Below the pieces are notes generated by a model that searched no databases, had not been told where the DNA came from, and was given only the letters and a program-made list of their open reading frames with translations. A stretch of DNA of 64,000 nt from Thinopyrum elongatum. Its lineage: Eukaryota > Streptophyta > Magnoliopsida > Poales > Poaceae. The DNA is taken from NCBI GenBank assembly GCA_011799875.1, contig CM022299.1, forward strand, positions 209,566,070 through 209,630,069, written 5' to 3'. The translations under genes and the position numbers were made by a program. Shown piece by piece: positions 22,824 to 33,781 of the stretch; the stretch's first letter is position 1; every line of letters begins with the position of its first letter.

Positions 22824-24759
22824 AAACTCCATGTGGATACATGCAAGGCATGAGCCTTTTTGACTAATCCTTGATATTTCTCTTATGATGATGATCATAT
22901 GTCTCGGATATATATTTGTACCCTTGCGTGCTATCTAACCCTTGTAGGTACTTGGATGAGCTCAAATCTATGAGATTGCAAATCACTCACATCTAGAACA
23001 ATCTCTACATCACCAAGTCTTTACAATATGGTGGATGAAGACAAGGAAGCTTGAATCCACACAACATATCCTTTGACAATTTCTATATATCAAATTTCAT
23101 TTGGTATCAAGTTTCATGATTGTCATTTTGGATACACAAGTGCTCTTCCTTGCAAGTCTAACCCATGTAGGAACATGAACTCAAACTATAAGAGGTGCTC
23201 CCAACTCTTGATGAACTACATCAACCTTGAGCATCCAACAAAAGTTCGACTACATGATCAAGATCAACAGCACCACCCAAGGTATGTTATTCCATCTTAG
23301 AGAAGCTTTACCCCAAGTCATGAGTCAAAGAAGCTCAACAAGATGTGCATACATCAAAATGCTTAATCGAAAAATGGAAACCCCATTTTGAGCTTAAATG
23401 ATGAGTATGACCTACGATCAAGTGTTATCACTTGACTCCTCAGTCAATATTCTCTAACATAGGTGACTTTGTCGCCGACCCATTCTAGATGAAGTTCTCC
23501 ATTGTTTCTTAGTGTTCTTCATATGTTTCTTGCTTGTTCCCCTTATAAAAAAAACTTCATCTAGATTTCTTTTTTGATTATTCTCTGCATTTTCTGCATC
23601 AAATTCATTGCGAATCCTTTAGTTAATTCCTTGCAAATATTTGTGAGATCTTATTTGCAAAGTGAGCTGAGGTGACAAATTGTTTCCTAAGTATTGAACT
23701 CGGCCTCACCGATTAATGCCTACCAGCTAGACCGAACTACAATCTCATTGTAGACAGTTCATCGGTACAACCGACAAGGACTAACCCGGTCTGACCGATT
23801 TGCATCATCTATGACACTGCCAACTCGGTGTCACCGATGAAAATGAATCGGCATTATTGACTTCACTACTGAGAAAACTTTTTATCATTACAAATTTCAA
23901 CTCTTCTCTAGCTCCACATGATGATTCTTATCCTCTAGCATCTTAAACTACATGCTGCTTTGTAATGTGTTTCAAGGACCAAACCTATTTGACTCATGCT
24001 CCAGAAGGACCCTTCTTGGAAATTGATGTCAAAGGGGGAGAGAGAGCACATCAAAGCTTATCACATGGGGTGCTTATTAACAATAGAGGAGAGAAGTCAC
24101 ATGTCTTTAAGAGGGGAAAGACATGTTAATGTATATTTGTTTTGCTCTGATTTCGGTTGCTCTGATTTTCTCTTACCCTACCTTCTCCCATTATCCAATA
24201 TCAGATTCAGGGGGAGAAAGAGTTCATATCTAAGGGAAGAAAGAAAATCTTTGCAATTCATTGCATATCTTTAATCTTTGGGGACATGTCTATACCCAAA
24301 TAGAGTACTAAGTACTCACTCACTACATGTCATCCCAGTCTTGGTACTCTTGTGGTTTTCTGAACTTGCTTTGTTTAGTGGTGTTTCTGCGTTATCTTAT
24401 CCTGTTTTCTCAGAGTCATCCCTTCCAAAGCCAGCTCAAGATCACAAGGTAAGTATATGCATCACACTCATGTGCATGATGATCTCTTGCTGATGTACAT
24501 ATTGTTTGCAAGAAGGACTCATGAACATGAAGGTACATTCCCTGTATCTACATCATTTGCTCTGATGCACATAGCCAAGATACATGTAACTCACTGCTTG
24601 CTCTGACATGCTTATGCATTCACATGCTCTCATATTCTATCTTTGCATGATTGCATACATGTAGGGGGAGCCTATGTATGTTACATGTCCTTCCAAAGCT
24701 TTACTTGTTATCTTTCATATCCTTATCTAAAGCTTTGATGTATGTTGTCATCAATTACC
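22824..24759 (+). other. 3' non-coding region of Maximus copy 1
   Basis: About 1.9 kb between the polyprotein and the polypurine tract. SIRE elements often have an envelope-like frame here. I see only short frames (for example 24278-24493) with no such features. A second cluster of about five palindromic TCGGN-type motifs lies at 23699-23862. The matching region of copy 2 (38756-40697) aligns well. Confidence 0.8.
23699..23862 (+). repeat. Internal cluster of LTR-type palindromic motifs
   Basis: Motifs such as TCGGCCTCACCGA, TCGGTACAACCGA, CCGGTCTGACCGA and TCGGTGTCACCGA are spaced 25-60 bases apart, outside the LTR. The same cluster, inverted, is in copy 2 at about 39650-39820. Confidence 0.8.
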
Positions 24760-24773
24760 AAAAAGGGGGAGAT
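24760..24773 (+). other. Polypurine tract of Maximus copy 1
   Basis: AAAAAGGGGGAGAT abuts the 3' LTR; it is conserved in copy 2. Confidence 0.9.
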
Positions 24774-25143
24774 TGAAAGCACAAGTGCTCCCTGTGAAAG
24801 CACAAGTGCTCCCTGGGTGGTTTTGGTAATTAATGTCAACATATCTCTTGTTGGACTAATATTTTAATCTAGTATATTTCAGAAAGTTCAACAATGGCGT
24901 GGCATGGACAAGAGGATGTGGAACCCCTTCAAAATGCTAGGGACAAAGATTGGCACAAGCTCAAGACTCTACATTTCTATTTTAGTGATCCAAGATCACA
25001 TTGAGTCCATAGGAAAAGCCAATACTATTAAAAGGGGATGAGGTGTTGCTTAATGGTCTACTTGCTCAAAGTGCTTAGTGATATGCTCCAAAGCCCTCAA
25101 CCACTTTCTCATATCCAGATATGTCCTAAACCTAGAGTCAAAC

Positions 25144-25602
25144 TCGGCCCCACAGATTTGATCTATTTGGCGCCATCGAGTTCCTTTGACATAGCCACTG
25201 CCAGAAACCCTAATCAGTTCGGTCTCACCGATAGGGATTTTGGTCTCACCGAGATGGCAATGCAAACTCTCTGTTTCCCTTCCTAACATTTCGGTCTCAC
25301 CGAAATGAGCGATCGGTCTCACCGAGTTCGCCTTGCAAACTCTCTGTTGCCTGTTGCAATTATTTCGGTCTCACTGAAATGTGCAACCGGTCCCACCGAG
25401 TTTGCCTGACCAACTCTCTGTTTGCTCATTACTGAAATCGGTCTCACCGAGTTCATGCAATCGGTCACACCGAGATGAGGTTTTGCCCTAACCCTAGCAC
25501 ATCGGTCCCACTGAGTTGATCATATCGGTCCCACCGAGATTCCTAACATTCACATTTTGAATTGAATTGGTCTCACCGAGTTCTTCTATTCGGTCTGACC
25601 AA
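25144..25602 (+). repeat. Palindromic 13-mer array in the 3' LTR of copy 1
   Basis: Fourteen units in the same order as in the 5' LTR. Several have one arm mutated, mostly by C-to-T changes such as CACCGA to CACTGA. Confidence 0.88.
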
Positions 25603-25643
25603 GTTGAGTCAAATGTGTGTAACGGTTGGATTTTGTGTGGAGG

Positions 25644-25652
25644 CTATATATA
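25644..25652 (+). promoter_or_regulatory. TATA box of the Maximus copy 1 3' LTR
   Basis: CTATATATA at the position matching 18026 in the 5' LTR. Confidence 0.7.
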
Positions 25653-26458
25653 CCCCTCCACCCCCTTCTCTATTCAAGAGAGAGCCATCAGAACGAGCCT
25701 ACACTTCTACTACTCATTTTCTGAGAGAGAACCACCTACTCATGTGTTGAGATCAAGACATTCCATTCCTACCACAAGAATCTTGATCTCTAGCCTTCCC
25801 CAATTTGCTTTCCACTCAAATCATCTTTCCACCATATCCAAATCTGTGAGAGAGAGTTGAGTGTTGGGGAGACTATCATTTGAAGCACAAGAGCAAGGAG
25901 TTCATCATCAACACACCATTTATTACCTTTTGGAGAGTGGTGTCTCCTAGATTGGTTAGGTGTCACTTGGGAGCCTGCGACAAGATTGTGGAGTTGAACC
26001 AAGGAGTTTGTAAGGGCAAGGAGATCGCCTACTTCATGAAGATCTACCCGAGTGAGGCAAGTCCTTCATGGGCGATGGCCATGGTGGTATAGACAAGGTT
26101 GCTACTTCATGGACCCTTCATGGGTGGAGCCCTCCGTGGACTCACGTAACCGTTACCCTTCGTGGGTTGAAGTCTCCATCAACGTGGATGTACGATAGCA
26201 CCACCTATCGGAACCACACCAAAAATCGTCGTGCCTTCATTGCGTTTGCACACTCCAATCCCATCCCTTTACTTTCTTGCAAATTGCATGCTTTACTCTT
26301 TACGCTGCTCATATTCTTATCATGCTTGCTTGAAATGTATTGTGAATGCTTAAACTTGTGCTAAAACTCTACCTCAACTTGAAGAACTTAAAAACTGCTA
26401 CTTTTGCTTGTTGAGTGTCTAATCACCCCTCTCTAGACACCTCTTCTCGATCCTTTCA

Positions 26459-26463
26459 ACATG
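26459..26463. repeat. Right target duplication of Maximus copy 1 (ACATG)
   Basis: Exact match to 17151-17155. Confidence 0.93.
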
Positions 26464-26752
26464 ATTTATATTTTGTATTGAGAAGATGGAGCATGACAAG
26501 GCTGTATTATTTTGTAGGGATAGTGTTCTTTAGCATTTTTATTCTGAAAGGCGTGATTGTTTGTTGGTATGCCTGAGTATTGATGTCTTTATGTCAAATT
26601 ATAAACTATTGATTTGACTCATTCGGATCTAAATATTCATACCATAAAAGAAAGATTACATTATGAACATGTTAGGTAGTATTCCACATAAAAAATTCTA
26701 TTTTTATCATTTACCTACTCGAGGACGAGCATGAATTAAGCATGGGGATGCT
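26464..26752 (+). other. Last internal bases and polypurine tract of the Athila-type element
   Basis: The interior of the Athila-type element resumes after the Maximus insertion. It has no coding sequence. The polypurine tract AAGCATGGGGATGCT (26738-26752) abuts the 3' LTR. Confidence 0.8.
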
Positions 26753-28296
26753 TGATACATCTCCAATGTATCTATAATTTTTTAATGTTCCATGCTATTT
26801 TTGTATCAATCTTGGATGTTTTATATGCAATTATATATCATTTTTTGGGACTAACCTATTAATCTAGTGCCAAGTGCCAGTTGTTGTTTTTGGTTTTCCT
26901 GGAAATTGGTACCAAACAAAGTCCAAATGCTACGAAACTTTTTGACGATATTTTTTTGGACATGAGAGACCCTAGAAGCTTCGGGAGGAGACCAGAAGGC
27001 AAACGAGGAGACAACAAGGCAATAGGTCACGCCCGGGGAGGTAGGCGCGCCCTGATGCCTGATGGGCCCCTCATGGCCCCGTCTGACCTAATTCCACCTC
27101 TATAAATTCTCCAAAATCGAGAAACCAACAGAGAGCCACCCAAAATATATTTTTCGCCGCCGCAAGTTTCTGTTCTTCCGCGGTCCCATTTGGAGGCTTT
27201 TTCCGGCACCCTATCAGAGGGGGAATCGATCACGGAGGGCTTGTACATCAACCTTGCTACCCTTCCGATGATGTGTGAGTAGTTTACCACAGACCTACGG
27301 GTCCATAGCTAGTAGCTAGATGGCTTCTTCTCTCTCTTTGATCTTCAATACAATGTTCTCCTCGATGTTCTTGGAGATCTATTCGCTGTAATCTTCTTTT
27401 GTGGCGTGTTTTTTGGGATCCGATGAATTATGCGTATAAGATCAGATTATTCATGAATATTAATTGAGTCTTCTTCAAATTCTTTTATGCATGATTATTA
27501 TAGCTTTGTATTTCTCTCCGATATATCCGTTTGGTTTGGCCAGCTAGATTGATTTATCTTGCAATGGGAGAGGTGCTTTGTAATGGGTTCAATCTTGTGG
27601 TGCTCTATATCCCAGTGAAAGAAGGGGACAAGACACGTATTTGTATTGTTGCCATTAAGGGGAAAATGACGGGGTTTATTCATATTGGATGGATTTACTT
27701 TGTCTACATCATGTCATCTTGCTTAAGGTGTTACTCCATTTTAAAGAACTTAATACTCTAGATGCATGCTGGATAGCGGTCGATGGATGGAGTAATAGTA
27801 GTAGCTGCAGGCAGGAGTCGGTCTACTTGTCTCAGGCGTGATGCCTATATACATGATCATTGCCTTGAATATTGCCATAACTATACAATTTTCTATCAAT
27901 TGCCCTACAGTAATTTCTTTACCCACCATATACTTTTTGTTCGAGAGAGAAGCCTCTAGTGAAAACTATGGCCCCCAGGTCTACTTTCATCATATATAAA
28001 ATCCAAAAATATCTTGCTGCAATTTATTTACCATTATTTTATTTTGTGTTTTATTTATCTATCTATCACTATGATATTTGATCATTGCAAATAACCGCTG
28101 AGGGGATTGACAACCCCCTTGATCGCATTGGGTGCAAGTATTTGCTCTTTTGTGTGTAGGTGCTGCTACCGAGGTTTCGCGTGGTTCTGCTACTGGATTG
28201 ATAACCTTGGTTCTTAACTGAGGGAAATACTTATCTCTACTATACTTCATCATCCTCTCCTCTTCGAGGAAATCCCAACGCAGCTCACAAGTAGCA
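26753..28296 (+). repeat. 3' LTR of the Athila-type element (1544 bp)
   Basis: Starts TGATACATCTCCAATGTATC and ends CACAAGTAGCA. It aligns with 12084-13633 with many substitutions and several small indels. Confidence 0.87.
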
Positions 28297-28301
28297 CAAC
28301 A
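28297..28301. repeat. Right target duplication of the Athila-type element (CAACA)
   Basis: Matches CAGCA at 12079-12083 in four of five bases. Confidence 0.65.
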
Positions 28302-30719
28302 CGCGCTCCGGCCTGCTGCAACGAGGCTTCAAGCACCTTGTAGCCCTCAACACGGAACAGAATGAGGCTTCAAGCACCTTGTAGCCCTCCAGCCATCGTC
28401 GCGGGTCGGCTTCTGGCTCCTGACTTTCCCTTAGTTCCGAACGGAGGCCCTCGGTAACGCCCTGGTTATCAGCCAACAGACCACCGTCCGACTCCAGCAG
28501 CTCCTGGCAGGAATGGGCTTCGGCACCCTTGGCACTTGCCTCATCCCGTGCATGCGTTGCAGCCCCACGATCCGCATCCACTTGGGCTTGCAGCCGCTGA
28601 AGCTGCTCAAAGGTTGCACACCAGGAGTACAACAGGACAGTCAAATGCAGAATCACTGCACAAAAAACTATCGACATGCTAGACAACTCACAGCAGACGT
28701 CCGCTAGCAAGCTCTGCAAATGGGCGACCCGCCCTTCCTCCACAATGACTTGCCGTTCCAATTCTTGGGCCCGTAGGTCCAGCTACCTCGTACAGCTCAC
28801 GGGTACCTATAGTAAAACCTCAAGCACATTCACAACCAATCCACTTGAGGCTCGGGGGCTACTGGGAGGAGCAAGTCTATCTCACCTTTCTCCCGACCTG
28901 CAACACTTGGCGGAGCTCGGAGATCGAGGCCTGCAAGGCCCGATTTGAGAAATGGCCTAGCTAAAGAGCAGCTTCCAGAAAACATAGCACTGGAAGCCCG
29001 CCCAAAGCGGCCCTAAGGGGCGCGGTCGACGGGTTAGGGCCACCGCTCTTTTTGTCAAGAGGAACCTCACCTCATGACCCTGAAGCATCGTGCGGCCACT
29101 CCCCTAGAGGAAGCAAGATCGCGGGCGATTGAGCCACCCGACGGTTCGCACTTTTCTTTTTGGCTGCAACCTTTGGCTTCTACGAAGGAACGATAGTAGG
29201 CCCTACCCTTGAAGGGCCGAGCAACGAGGATTCACCAGAGGCCTCAGAAAGGTTAGACAACGCATCAAAGCGTCAGCTCCCCGGCCTCATCGAACGTGGC
29301 GAAGTCAGAGCACGAAAGCAAACGTGTGGCTTTCGTCGCAGAGGGATTATCTAATGATCCACTGGATCTTTTTTCTTTTGCCCTCTCCTCCAACACCATG
29401 ACCTCCATAGACATATCTCCTGGAGGGACATCGAAGCCCGCGCCGCTGGGAGCCCCGACCGTGGCAGGCCCGTAGTTGGCGTCTGAGATATGCCCGTGCT
29501 GCATGGCGTACAACACTGTGACAGGACTTCGCGGTTGAGGTGGGTCGGACGCGAGGCCGTCGAAAGGTTGCAAAATAAACACATTCAAAAAACATCCATG
29601 AAGCGCTCAGGCTGAAGAGGACGTGACATAGACCGGCCGGTATGGCGCCTTACCCGCGTTGGCGGGTTCTGCAGACTGAAGGGCTTGAAGGTAACCACCA
29701 TGTGTATGTCACCAAGAGGAAGGCCGGTCACGAAGCTCATGTGGGCCTCAACTTCGCTCTCGGGGAGTTCTCTCCGAAGGAGGCGATTTGGGTCATCCAG
29801 TCTCGGTACTCGAACATGAGGGATTCCCTGGAGCCGAGGGGAGGAATGCTTCTCTCCATCCACGTCTTCATGAGCTGGATGTTGGCTAAACCCCTCTCAC
29901 GCATCTCAAAGACTGCTTGGATTAGAGGACCAGTCTCGGGTTTGAACTCCATATTGTAGCTCCACCGTAGGCCTGGGTGGCACAGGACGTCAGAGCAGAC
30001 AGGTAGCCTGACCTCATGCTGCCCCGAACTATGTCAATAGCATAGAACCATCTGCGTTCCCACGACTCCGGGCAGTCAACGGTTGGGACCTCAATGAAAC
30101 CTGAGTCCGGGCAAGGTCAGAGCTCTGCGCTACCGCAAGAAGGGATCTTGCCCCTTTTCAGATGAGGAACCACCTCGAAGAAATATCCGAAGAGGTCAAA
30201 CTGGGGAAGAATTCCCAAGAAGCATTCACAAAAAGTTAAGAAGCATGACAAATGCAGCACCCCGCTCGGAGTCAGATGATGCAGCTAAAGCCCATAGTGA
30301 GTAAGGACTCCTCAGACGAACGTGCTCACAGGGCATCGAAGCCCACGGAAGAGGAACGCCTCATGAACTACCAGGTTCCAAAGCAATGGGCACTGGACCT
30401 TATCCTCCTTATCAGGTTCCAACCATGGCATCGAAGATTTCTCCGGCAGCCATCCTGACTCCACCAGGCGCTCCAAGTCACTCCCGGTGATTGTGGACTT
30501 CCTCCAATCACTAGCCCACTCTGGTACGGCGCTGAGGCGACCTGATGGAGAACTAGCCAAATGACCCTCTTGGTGACGGCTGGTGGATGGGGCGGTGGCC
30601 ATTCGCGTCAACAACCCTAGGCGCGAGATGGCAGCAATGGGAGGTGGAATGGGAGAGTGAGGATTGCTCTCCGAAAGCACCGCTCCATTTCCTCCCCTTA
30701 AAAAGAGGCTGGCATACAA
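28297..30719 (-). pseudogene. Antisense frame of Tat-1, Transposase_28-like, N-terminal and middle part
   Basis: On the minus strand, opposite to pol, a decayed frame runs from about 30719 down to the Athila insertion at 28297. Near its start it has ITGSDLERLVESGWLPE, which I recognise as the opening of the putative gypsy-type transposon domain (Pfam Transposase_28) found in many grass elements. Later segments include ERRWFYAID and WMERSIPPLGSRESLMFEY. At 28761-28285 there is a Glu/Ala-rich coiled-coil-like part with FEQLQRLQAQVDADRGAATH. Stops and shifts separate the pieces. The probable C-terminus continues at 12083-11541. The function of these antisense proteins is unknown; the name transposase is historical. 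Confidence 0.75.
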
Positions 30720-30928
30720 ACCGTATTCGAGTGTGCCTGCACAACTAGTGGGCCACCCCGCTGGGTTTGTCTGGTCCTATTGCCCAAAGAAGAGATAGCA
30801 ACATCGCCAGCAAGAAGAAGGATAGGACCGCCCTGCAATGACTCAAGAGGGCAAAGACACGAAGAGAAGAGCCCAACAAAGATCTTGCAGCCCAGATGCT
30901 CGCGACCTCTGCCACGCTCGGGGGCTAC
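30720..30928 (+). other. Spacer and polypurine tract before the Tat-1 3' LTR
   Basis: Non-coding. CGCTCGGGGGCTAC (30915-30928) abuts the LTR. This GCTCGGGGGCTAC form is typical of Tat/RIRE2-like elements. Confidence 0.75.
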
Positions 30929-31369
30929 TGACGGGGTCCCAGACATGGGGTGCCTAACATAAAGGAGCCCGGCCTCAACCTTAACCAGGGCCCACCAAGC
31001 CCAAAGGGCATCAAGGAACCCTAAGAAGGAGAGGGCGGCGAACGTGTACCCCAAGGCAGAAGGCGGCGACCAGATCAATCTGATATCTTTTCCATGTAAA
31101 CCCTAAACCTCTCCCATCTATATAAAGGGAGGTCTAGGGTCCTCATCATGGATCCAATCAGGAACTCAACTCTCGGTAGACATCTCAAACACCATTGTAA
31201 TCCTCTACACGAGGTATCCCCTCACCATGAATACCAAGACAAAGCAGGATGTAGGGTATTACTCTTCGAAGGCCCGAACCTGGGTAAACTGTGTGTGTAG
31301 ACTCCATTCCAGTACTTTTGTTCTCGTCATGAACCCTACCGAGGGATCTGACGAGAATTTGCTCCATCA
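30929..31369 (+). repeat. 3' LTR of Tat-1 (about 441 bp)
   Basis: Starts TGACGGGGTCCCAGACATGG after the polypurine tract and ends near CTCCATCA, where Athila-type sequence begins abruptly. The left edge is firm; the right edge is set by the change of sequence and may be off by a few bases. The 5' LTR is outside the window, so LTR identity cannot be tested. A TATA box is at 31118. Confidence 0.75.
31118..31126 (+). promoter_or_regulatory. TATA box of the Tat-1 LTR
   Basis: CTATATAAA, about 190 bases after the LTR start, followed by a purine-rich stretch. A plausible core promoter of the element. Confidence 0.65.
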
Positions 31370-31990
31370 CCAGCCTTTCTTTGCCACAGTCACTTCATCA
31401 AATCATCATCATTCTTGGCTTTCACTTGCACGACAAAATGATATGAAAATAATATTAGTGCAAGAGTGTCGTGGACTAAGCTGAAATCTACAAACAATTT
31501 ATTCAAGGGAGAAGACAAGGAAATATTGGCCCTTTGTTAGATTGACAACAAGGTATATAAGAGCCACTTGACAATTCTTACAAAGTCTCCTCCTTGCGAT
31601 GACTCAAAGGAAAAAAAAGAAATTCAGAGAAACACACTGAAATATTTTTGGAGTTTTTAGTTTTCCTGAAGAAAGCGAACTAAAGAAGAAAAATGAAAAC
31701 TGAGAAAAACTATTTACATCGAAGAACTCCCAACAAACAACAAAAAAAGAAATGGGAAATCTTTTTGGGGTTTATTTTACTACTACGAACTAACAAATCA
31801 AGAAAGAAAAACCGAAAGGAAGCGAGAATATTTTTGGATTTTCAAAGTTTTTCAAACACATAAAAGGAAACCAAAATAAATCGAAGCATGGATATACAAT
31901 GAAATCGAGGAACACTGGCATCTGTAATGAATGTAATGTCGATGAGAATACGTACTCCCGCAAGATTAGGCTTTTGGCCTAACTTGGTAA
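31370..31990 (-). other. 3' non-coding region of Athila fragment 1
   Basis: A-rich sequence without coding potential. It aligns with 56790-57395 of fragment 2, including CACAGTCACTTCATCAAATC near 31387 and 56797 and the repeated AGTTTTTAGTTTT-type blocks. Confidence 0.75.
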
Positions 31991-32850
31991 TCACCAGCGC
32001 TGGTCGGGATAGTAGTCATAATGATAGCTTGGAGTGGCGATCTGTGTTGCCTCCTCAGCAAGACGGGCAACCTCAACTGTCGCATTATACTCCTGGACCT
32101 CACCCTCATAGACAAAATGCATTTGTTTGTTCTGAAAATCAAAGAGAGCAGGCGTAGGCAAAATAATAGAGGCATCATGGTATTTATTAAATATCATGTC
32201 GTAATCATATTTGTGAGTCTCATACTTAATAAACTGGTGGAGCTACATGGCCTCAAAATCCAAGTACTTATCAGGTAGTATGGGATCATTGGGTCAGGGA
32301 GAGACCCCAAGTTTTGTAGCTACACGAGAGGCATAAATTCCTCCATATAAATCGCCATCCTCCGCATTTTGGCTTAACCGACGTGCAATAATAGCCCCAA
32401 ACTTATATTGTCTACTGCCATGTACAATAGCATGAAGAATGCTCAATAGAGCATGAAGGGCACTACAGTCATGTTTGCTAACAACACACCTTCCACTAAA
32501 AATTGCAAAGTAGCGAATAGCAGGAACATGAATAACTTTTATTCTAGCTTGTGTCACTCCTCTATCCTCACCATTACAAAGACCACTAAGAAATGTCTCA
32601 TAATCTGATTTCCTCGGTTCAGCAAGCGAACCCCAATACGGAATCTTGGATGCATCACAAAATTGTTCTAGAGACATACTATAGGAACTCTCATAGAGGT
32701 GAAATAAAACTTTGGAATTGGAAGAGTGCTACTTAAACTTCTGAGTGAATGTATTGGTAAGGTGGTAATGATGTGTGCACTTATCTGGAAGGAAGGCGGT
32801 GAGCTCGGCATTCTCAATATATTAATCAAATTCTTGCTTGATGCCGGCAC
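31991..32850 (-). pseudogene. Athila-specific frame, fragment 1
   Basis: The best piece is 32677-32294 on the minus strand with SLEQFCDASKIPYWGSL, YFAIFSGRC and GAIIARRLSQNAEDGDLYGG. A further piece with PTPALFDFQNKQ lies at 32197-31991 in another frame. The same protein is better preserved at 57396-58477. I recognise it as the Athila ORF-1-type protein (Pfam ATHILA) frequent in Triticeae Gypsy elements, with moderate certainty. Its role is not established. Stops and shifts make this copy dead. Confidence 0.72.
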
Positions 32851-33781
32851 CTATCATGAATGTGTCGCATGGGCACTGGCATGATTTCACCTTGGCACCT
32901 TGCACCGAACTTGCCCATGGCTCATGGTATGTCTGACGCATCGAGCCTTGGCTCGAAGAACTCCCAGAGGACCTCCTCTTGAACAAGTTTATTTTCCTAA
33001 AAAAAATCTAATTTTTTTAACACACAAAAAGATGTGAACAAAACTTAACAAGATTTATAGAAACTACTCATATAAGTGTCTAGGCTATATCAAGCATTCA
33101 AACTACTTAGAACCAAATGAATTCAACTTACAAGCTCATTTTCAGTGTCACCAACAGTAGGAAAATAAGCAAAATATAATCCACTGAAAACAAAAACTAA
33201 TTGGACTAATGGAGGACTCACATGCCAAGGAGTAATCCCCCAAAATAGTCTCGGAAATGGAGCTCTAAAAATCTCAATTTTGGAAGCAAGAACATGAGAA
33301 CAAGAGCTACCACAATTTTTTCTGGAGGAAGAAGAAGCAATGGGCAGGTGGACTAAGTGACTAGGGTCCTGTGGGCCCCACAAGGCATCATGGCGCGCCT
33401 TAAGGGGTTGGCACGCCCTGTTGCCTTGTGGACAACAGGTGCACCCCCTAGGGTGTGCCTAGTGCAATTTTTTAAAAAAATATTCCATAAAAATAATGTT
33501 AAAATTTTACGACATTCTGAGCACTTTTATTTCTGGGTCATTTTTTAATTGCACAGATAATTTAGAAAACAAGATAATCATGTTATTTTACTTTTTAAAC
33601 TATGAATAACACAGAGTAAACTAGGATTACAGAGAGTAAACTAGGATTACAGAAAGTTGTGCTTACAGGATTCATCAACCACAAGCCCCTTAAAAAGTAT
33701 CCATTAATAAGGTTAATCGAGTCTTATTAACAAATTGTTTCTGAGTAACATGAAACTGAAGAACTTTTGTATAGCACTAGG
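32851..33781 (-). other. Non-coding spacer with an LTR-like segment
   Basis: The part 33060-33320 aligns with 58550-58760 of fragment 2. The part 33350-33550 resembles the LTR at about 54980-55165, sharing GTGGGCCCCACAAGGCA, a GCGCGCC-type GC block and ACTTTTATTTCT in order. GAGTAAACTAGGATTACAGA is tandemly repeated at about 33614-33653. No coding sequence is visible. Confidence 0.6.

Larger units (their letters stand above)
17156..26458 (+). mobile_element. Complete Maximus-like Copia (SIRE lineage), copy 1
   Basis: A 9303-bp element with two LTRs of 1683 and 1685 bp, a tRNA-Met primer-binding site, one long gag-pol frame, a 1.9-kb 3' non-coding region, a polypurine tract and a perfect target duplication. 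LTR tips are TGACAG (decayed TGAAAG) or TGAAAG at the left and CTTTCA at the right. By eye I count roughly 55-60 differences between its LTRs, about 3.5%. At the grass rate often used (1.3e-8 per site per year) this is about 1.3 million years. The LTR family with repeated TCGGTCTCACCGA motifs is the Maximus family of wheat and barley. This is the best preserved element in the window. Confidence 0.93.
24774..26458 (+). repeat. 3' LTR of Maximus copy 1 (1685 bp)
   Basis: Starts TGAAAGCACAAGTGC and ends GATCCTTTCA. It carries the same 21-base tip doubling as the 5' LTR, 14 palindromic motifs at 25144-25602 and a TATA box at 25644-25652. Confidence 0.93.
12084..28296 (+). mobile_element. Non-autonomous Athila-type Gypsy element with a gag-like frame only
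   Basis: The LTRs at 12084-13633 and 26753-28296 begin TGATAC and flank an internal region. Immediately inside the left LTR is a primer-binding site for tRNA-Asp, the Athila-lineage primer. The internal region carries one gag-like frame (13825-14643) and about 2.8 kb of AT-rich non-coding sequence, but no protease, RT, RNase H or integrase. The polypurine tract is at 26738-26752. A Maximus Copia is inserted at 17156. Without that insert the element is about 6.9 kb. LTR style is that of the Sabrina/WHAM group of Triticeae; I cannot decide the family. It would depend on an autonomous partner for mobility. Confidence 0.82.
7942..31369 (+). mobile_element. Tat-lineage Gypsy element Tat-1, right part, with nested insertions
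   Basis: A Ty3-Gypsy element in plus orientation. The window holds its pol from RT onward, a 3' region with an antisense reading frame, a polypurine tract and the 3' LTR (30929-31369). Its left part lies beyond the Angela insertion, outside the window. An Athila-type element of 16.2 kb (12084-28296) interrupts it, and that element carries a Maximus Copia. The second RNase H domain after the usual one, and the antisense frame, point to the Tat/Retand lineage (RIRE2- or Grande-like). Without inserts the visible part is about 7.2 kb. I do not assign a family name. Confidence 0.82.

Noticed and set aside
24278..24493. Possible envelope-like frame downstream of Maximus pol
   Set aside because: Only 71 codons, no signal peptide plus transmembrane layout beyond a hydrophobic stretch, and the copy 2 counterpart is similar only because the DNA is. 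I call the region non-coding.
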